From JAVBLG01 sp031553655 (GTDB taxonomy: Bacteria > Desulfobacterota > Desulfovibrionia > Desulfovibrionales > Desulfovibrionaceae): a DNA stretch of 7,119 nt. Below the pieces are notes generated by a model. The model was not told the origin of the DNA, did no database searches, and saw only the letters and a list, made by a program, of their open reading frames with translations. This document shows, in pieces, positions 6,107 through 7,119 of the stretch (positions are counted from its first letter, which is position 1; every line of letters starts with the position of its first letter). Location of the stretch: assembly GCA_031553655.1 (NCBI GenBank), contig JAVBLG010000053.1:1-7119 (forward strand), read 5' to 3'. The translations under genes were made by a program, and so were the position numbers.

Positions 6107-7000
6107 TTAGGCGAATGTGTTGCGCAGCACGCCGAGGCCGCTGATGGATATTTCAACAATGTCGCCGTTACTCAGGAATTTCGGCGGTTTGAACCCAGCG
6201 CCCACTCCTTGTGGCGTTCCGGTGGCGATGATGTCGCCCGGTTCCAGGGTCATGCCCTGCGAAAGCATGGAAATGATATATGGAATGCTGAAAATAAGTT
6301 CGCTGGTTTTGCCGTTTTGGCGTAGTTCGCCGTTTACTCTGGTTTGCACGGCCAGGCCGGTGGGGTCGGGCAGTTCGTCGGCGGTGAGAATATACGGCCC
6401 CATAGGACAGAAGGTGTCAAGCCCTTTACCTATTACCCATTGCACATGGCGTTTTTGCAGATCGCGCGCTGTGACATCGTTGAGTATGGTATAGCCGAAA
6501 ATATGGTCCATGGCGTTTTGTTCCGCGACTTTGCGCGCTTTTTTGCCGATGATCACGGCCAGCTCGCCTTCGTAGTCCACTGCCTTGGTTATGTCGGCAT
6601 GCAGGTCTATTACTGATCCGGGGCCGGTAACGCTGGTGGGCTGCTTGCTGAAAATAATCGGGTGATCGGGAATCGGGCTTGAGGCGTCCACTTCCTTCAC
6701 ATGGTCAAGATAATTTTTGCCGATGCATAAAATGCTCTTCACTGGCCTGGGAATGGGGGCCAGCAGGGTTACTTCGGCAAGGGGCAGAACGGGCTTGGCC
6801 GGCGTAGTATTGGCCGATATCTGGCGGGCCGTGTTCAGGGCCTGTTCACTCATGGAGATGAAATCCAGCATGGCACGAGGCATGGTCATGCGGCCAAAAC
6901 ACACTTCTTCGGCTTGGCGCAAAGGGGTTATTTCGCCTTTTTCGGCGTTCAGCAGCCCGATTTCCTGAGTTCCCTTGTATTCATATGTAATTAATTTCAT
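6107..7000 (-). CDS. Fumarylacetoacetate hydrolase (FAH) family protein
   Basis: FAH-fold enzymes use a divalent metal to cleave, decarboxylate, hydrate or isomerise 2-oxo acids such as acylpyruvates, oxaloacetate and aromatic-degradation intermediates. The 297-residue product has an N-terminal cap region of about 70 residues, then the catalytic fold. This begins with APIPRPVKSILCIGKNYLDH (81-100, with Lys95, Asn96, Tyr97 and His100). The metal ligands of the family are present: Glu144 and Glu146 in DYEGELAVIIGK and Asp175 in NDVTARD, followed by Lys192 in GKGLDTFCPMGP and the GTPQGVG loop (261-267). The protein is longer than FAHD1-type enzymes (about 220 residues) and fits the group with an extra N-terminal domain. 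The substrate cannot be read from sequence, and no aromatic-degradation gene is nearby. The ATG at 7000-6998 follows AAGGTGA (7014-7008) with seven bases between. Confidence 0.92.
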   Translation of the reverse strand: MKLITYEYKGTQEIGLLNAEKGEITPLRQAEEVCFGRMTMPRAMLDFISMSEQALNTARQISANTTPAKPVLPLAEVTLLAPIPRPVKSILCIGKNYLDHVKEVDASSPIPDHPIIFSKQPTSVTGPGSVIDLHADITKAVDYEGELAVIIGKKARKVAEQNAMDHIFGYTILNDVTARDLQKRHVQWVIGKGLDTFCPMGPYILTADELPDPTGLAVQTRVNGELRQNGKTSELIFSIPYIISMLSQGMTLEPGDIIATGTPQGVGAGFKPPKFLSNGDIVEISISGLGVLRNTFA

Positions 7001-7007
7001 AATAACT

Positions 7008-7014
7008 TCACCTT
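7008..7014 (-). promoter_or_regulatory. Ribosome binding site of the FAH-family gene
   Basis: AAGGTGA on the minus strand ends seven bases before the ATG at 7000. It fits an anti-Shine-Dalgarno match at normal spacing and supports the chosen start. Confidence 0.7.
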
Positions 7015-7039
7015 AAGCATTTTTTTGAAATTATCCATA

Positions 7040-7078
7040 GTGCTATTCACAAGGTGCTATATAACATTTTATTGTGAA
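7040..7078 (-). promoter_or_regulatory. Candidate promoter and overlapping operator for the FAH-family gene
   Basis: On the minus strand TGTTATATA carries an extended -10 (hexamer 7063-7058, with TG upstream), which would start transcription near 7051. I see no good -35, which extended -10 promoters can tolerate. Around it, TTCACAA (7046-7052) and TTGTGAA (7072-7078) form a perfect seven-base inverted repeat with a 19-base spacer. GTGCTAT is repeated directly at 7040-7046 and 7054-7060. Such symmetry around a -10 suggests a repressor site, but the regulator is unknown and the region is AT-rich, so chance is possible. Confidence 0.35.
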
Positions 7079-7119
7079 AACACTACGCCTATCTGAATCA
7101 AAAGTTTTTGGGGGAAAGG

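Overview
The window is a stretch of ordinary bacterial chromosome at roughly mid-50s % GC (by eye), holding five protein-coding genes and short regulatory gaps. I see no tRNA, rRNA, CRISPR array, insertion sequence or phage gene. The protein flavour (a Kup potassium transporter, a PdxS with a divergent MocR regulator, an FAH-family enzyme) and base composition would fit a sulfate-reducing Desulfovibrionales-type bacterium. That assignment is a guess from general familiarity, not a proof.

Left to right: (1) bases 1-1132, minus strand, a long multi-pass membrane protein that runs off the left edge. It has 377 open codons, about 11 membrane segments in a 6+5 pattern, and looks like a Major Facilitator Superfamily (MFS) fold. 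(2) A 327-base gap with a candidate promoter for that gene and a large stem-loop that probably terminates pdxS. (3) 1460-2353, minus, pdxS, the synthase subunit of the deoxyxylulose-independent pyridoxal 5'-phosphate (PLP) pathway, starting at GTG. (4) A 194-base divergent control region with repeated CCAATT boxes. (5) 2548-3963, plus, a MocR-type regulator (GntR winged helix plus aminotransferase-like domain), by position probably the PdxR regulator of pdxS. (6) 3975-5873, minus, kup, a potassium/proton symporter, meeting the regulator tail to tail with only 11 bases between stop codons. (7) A 233-base gap with a TTGACA promoter, two mutually exclusive leader hairpins and a GC-rich hairpin ending the next gene. 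(8) 6107-7000, minus, an FAH-family hydrolase/isomerase with its own candidate promoter and an inverted repeat up to the right edge.

The clearest functional unit is the divergent pdxR/pdxS pair: a PLP-binding type of regulator facing the PLP synthase gene across a shared operator region. Two points make it less routine. No pdxT (glutaminase partner) is present on either side of pdxS within the window, and the regulator has serine where the family normally carries the PLP-binding lysine. The kup and FAH genes look like separate transcription units with no evident link to vitamin B6. I found no convincing sign of an undescribed multi-gene system; the most useful leads are the altered regulator, the kup leader and the unfinished membrane protein at the left edge.
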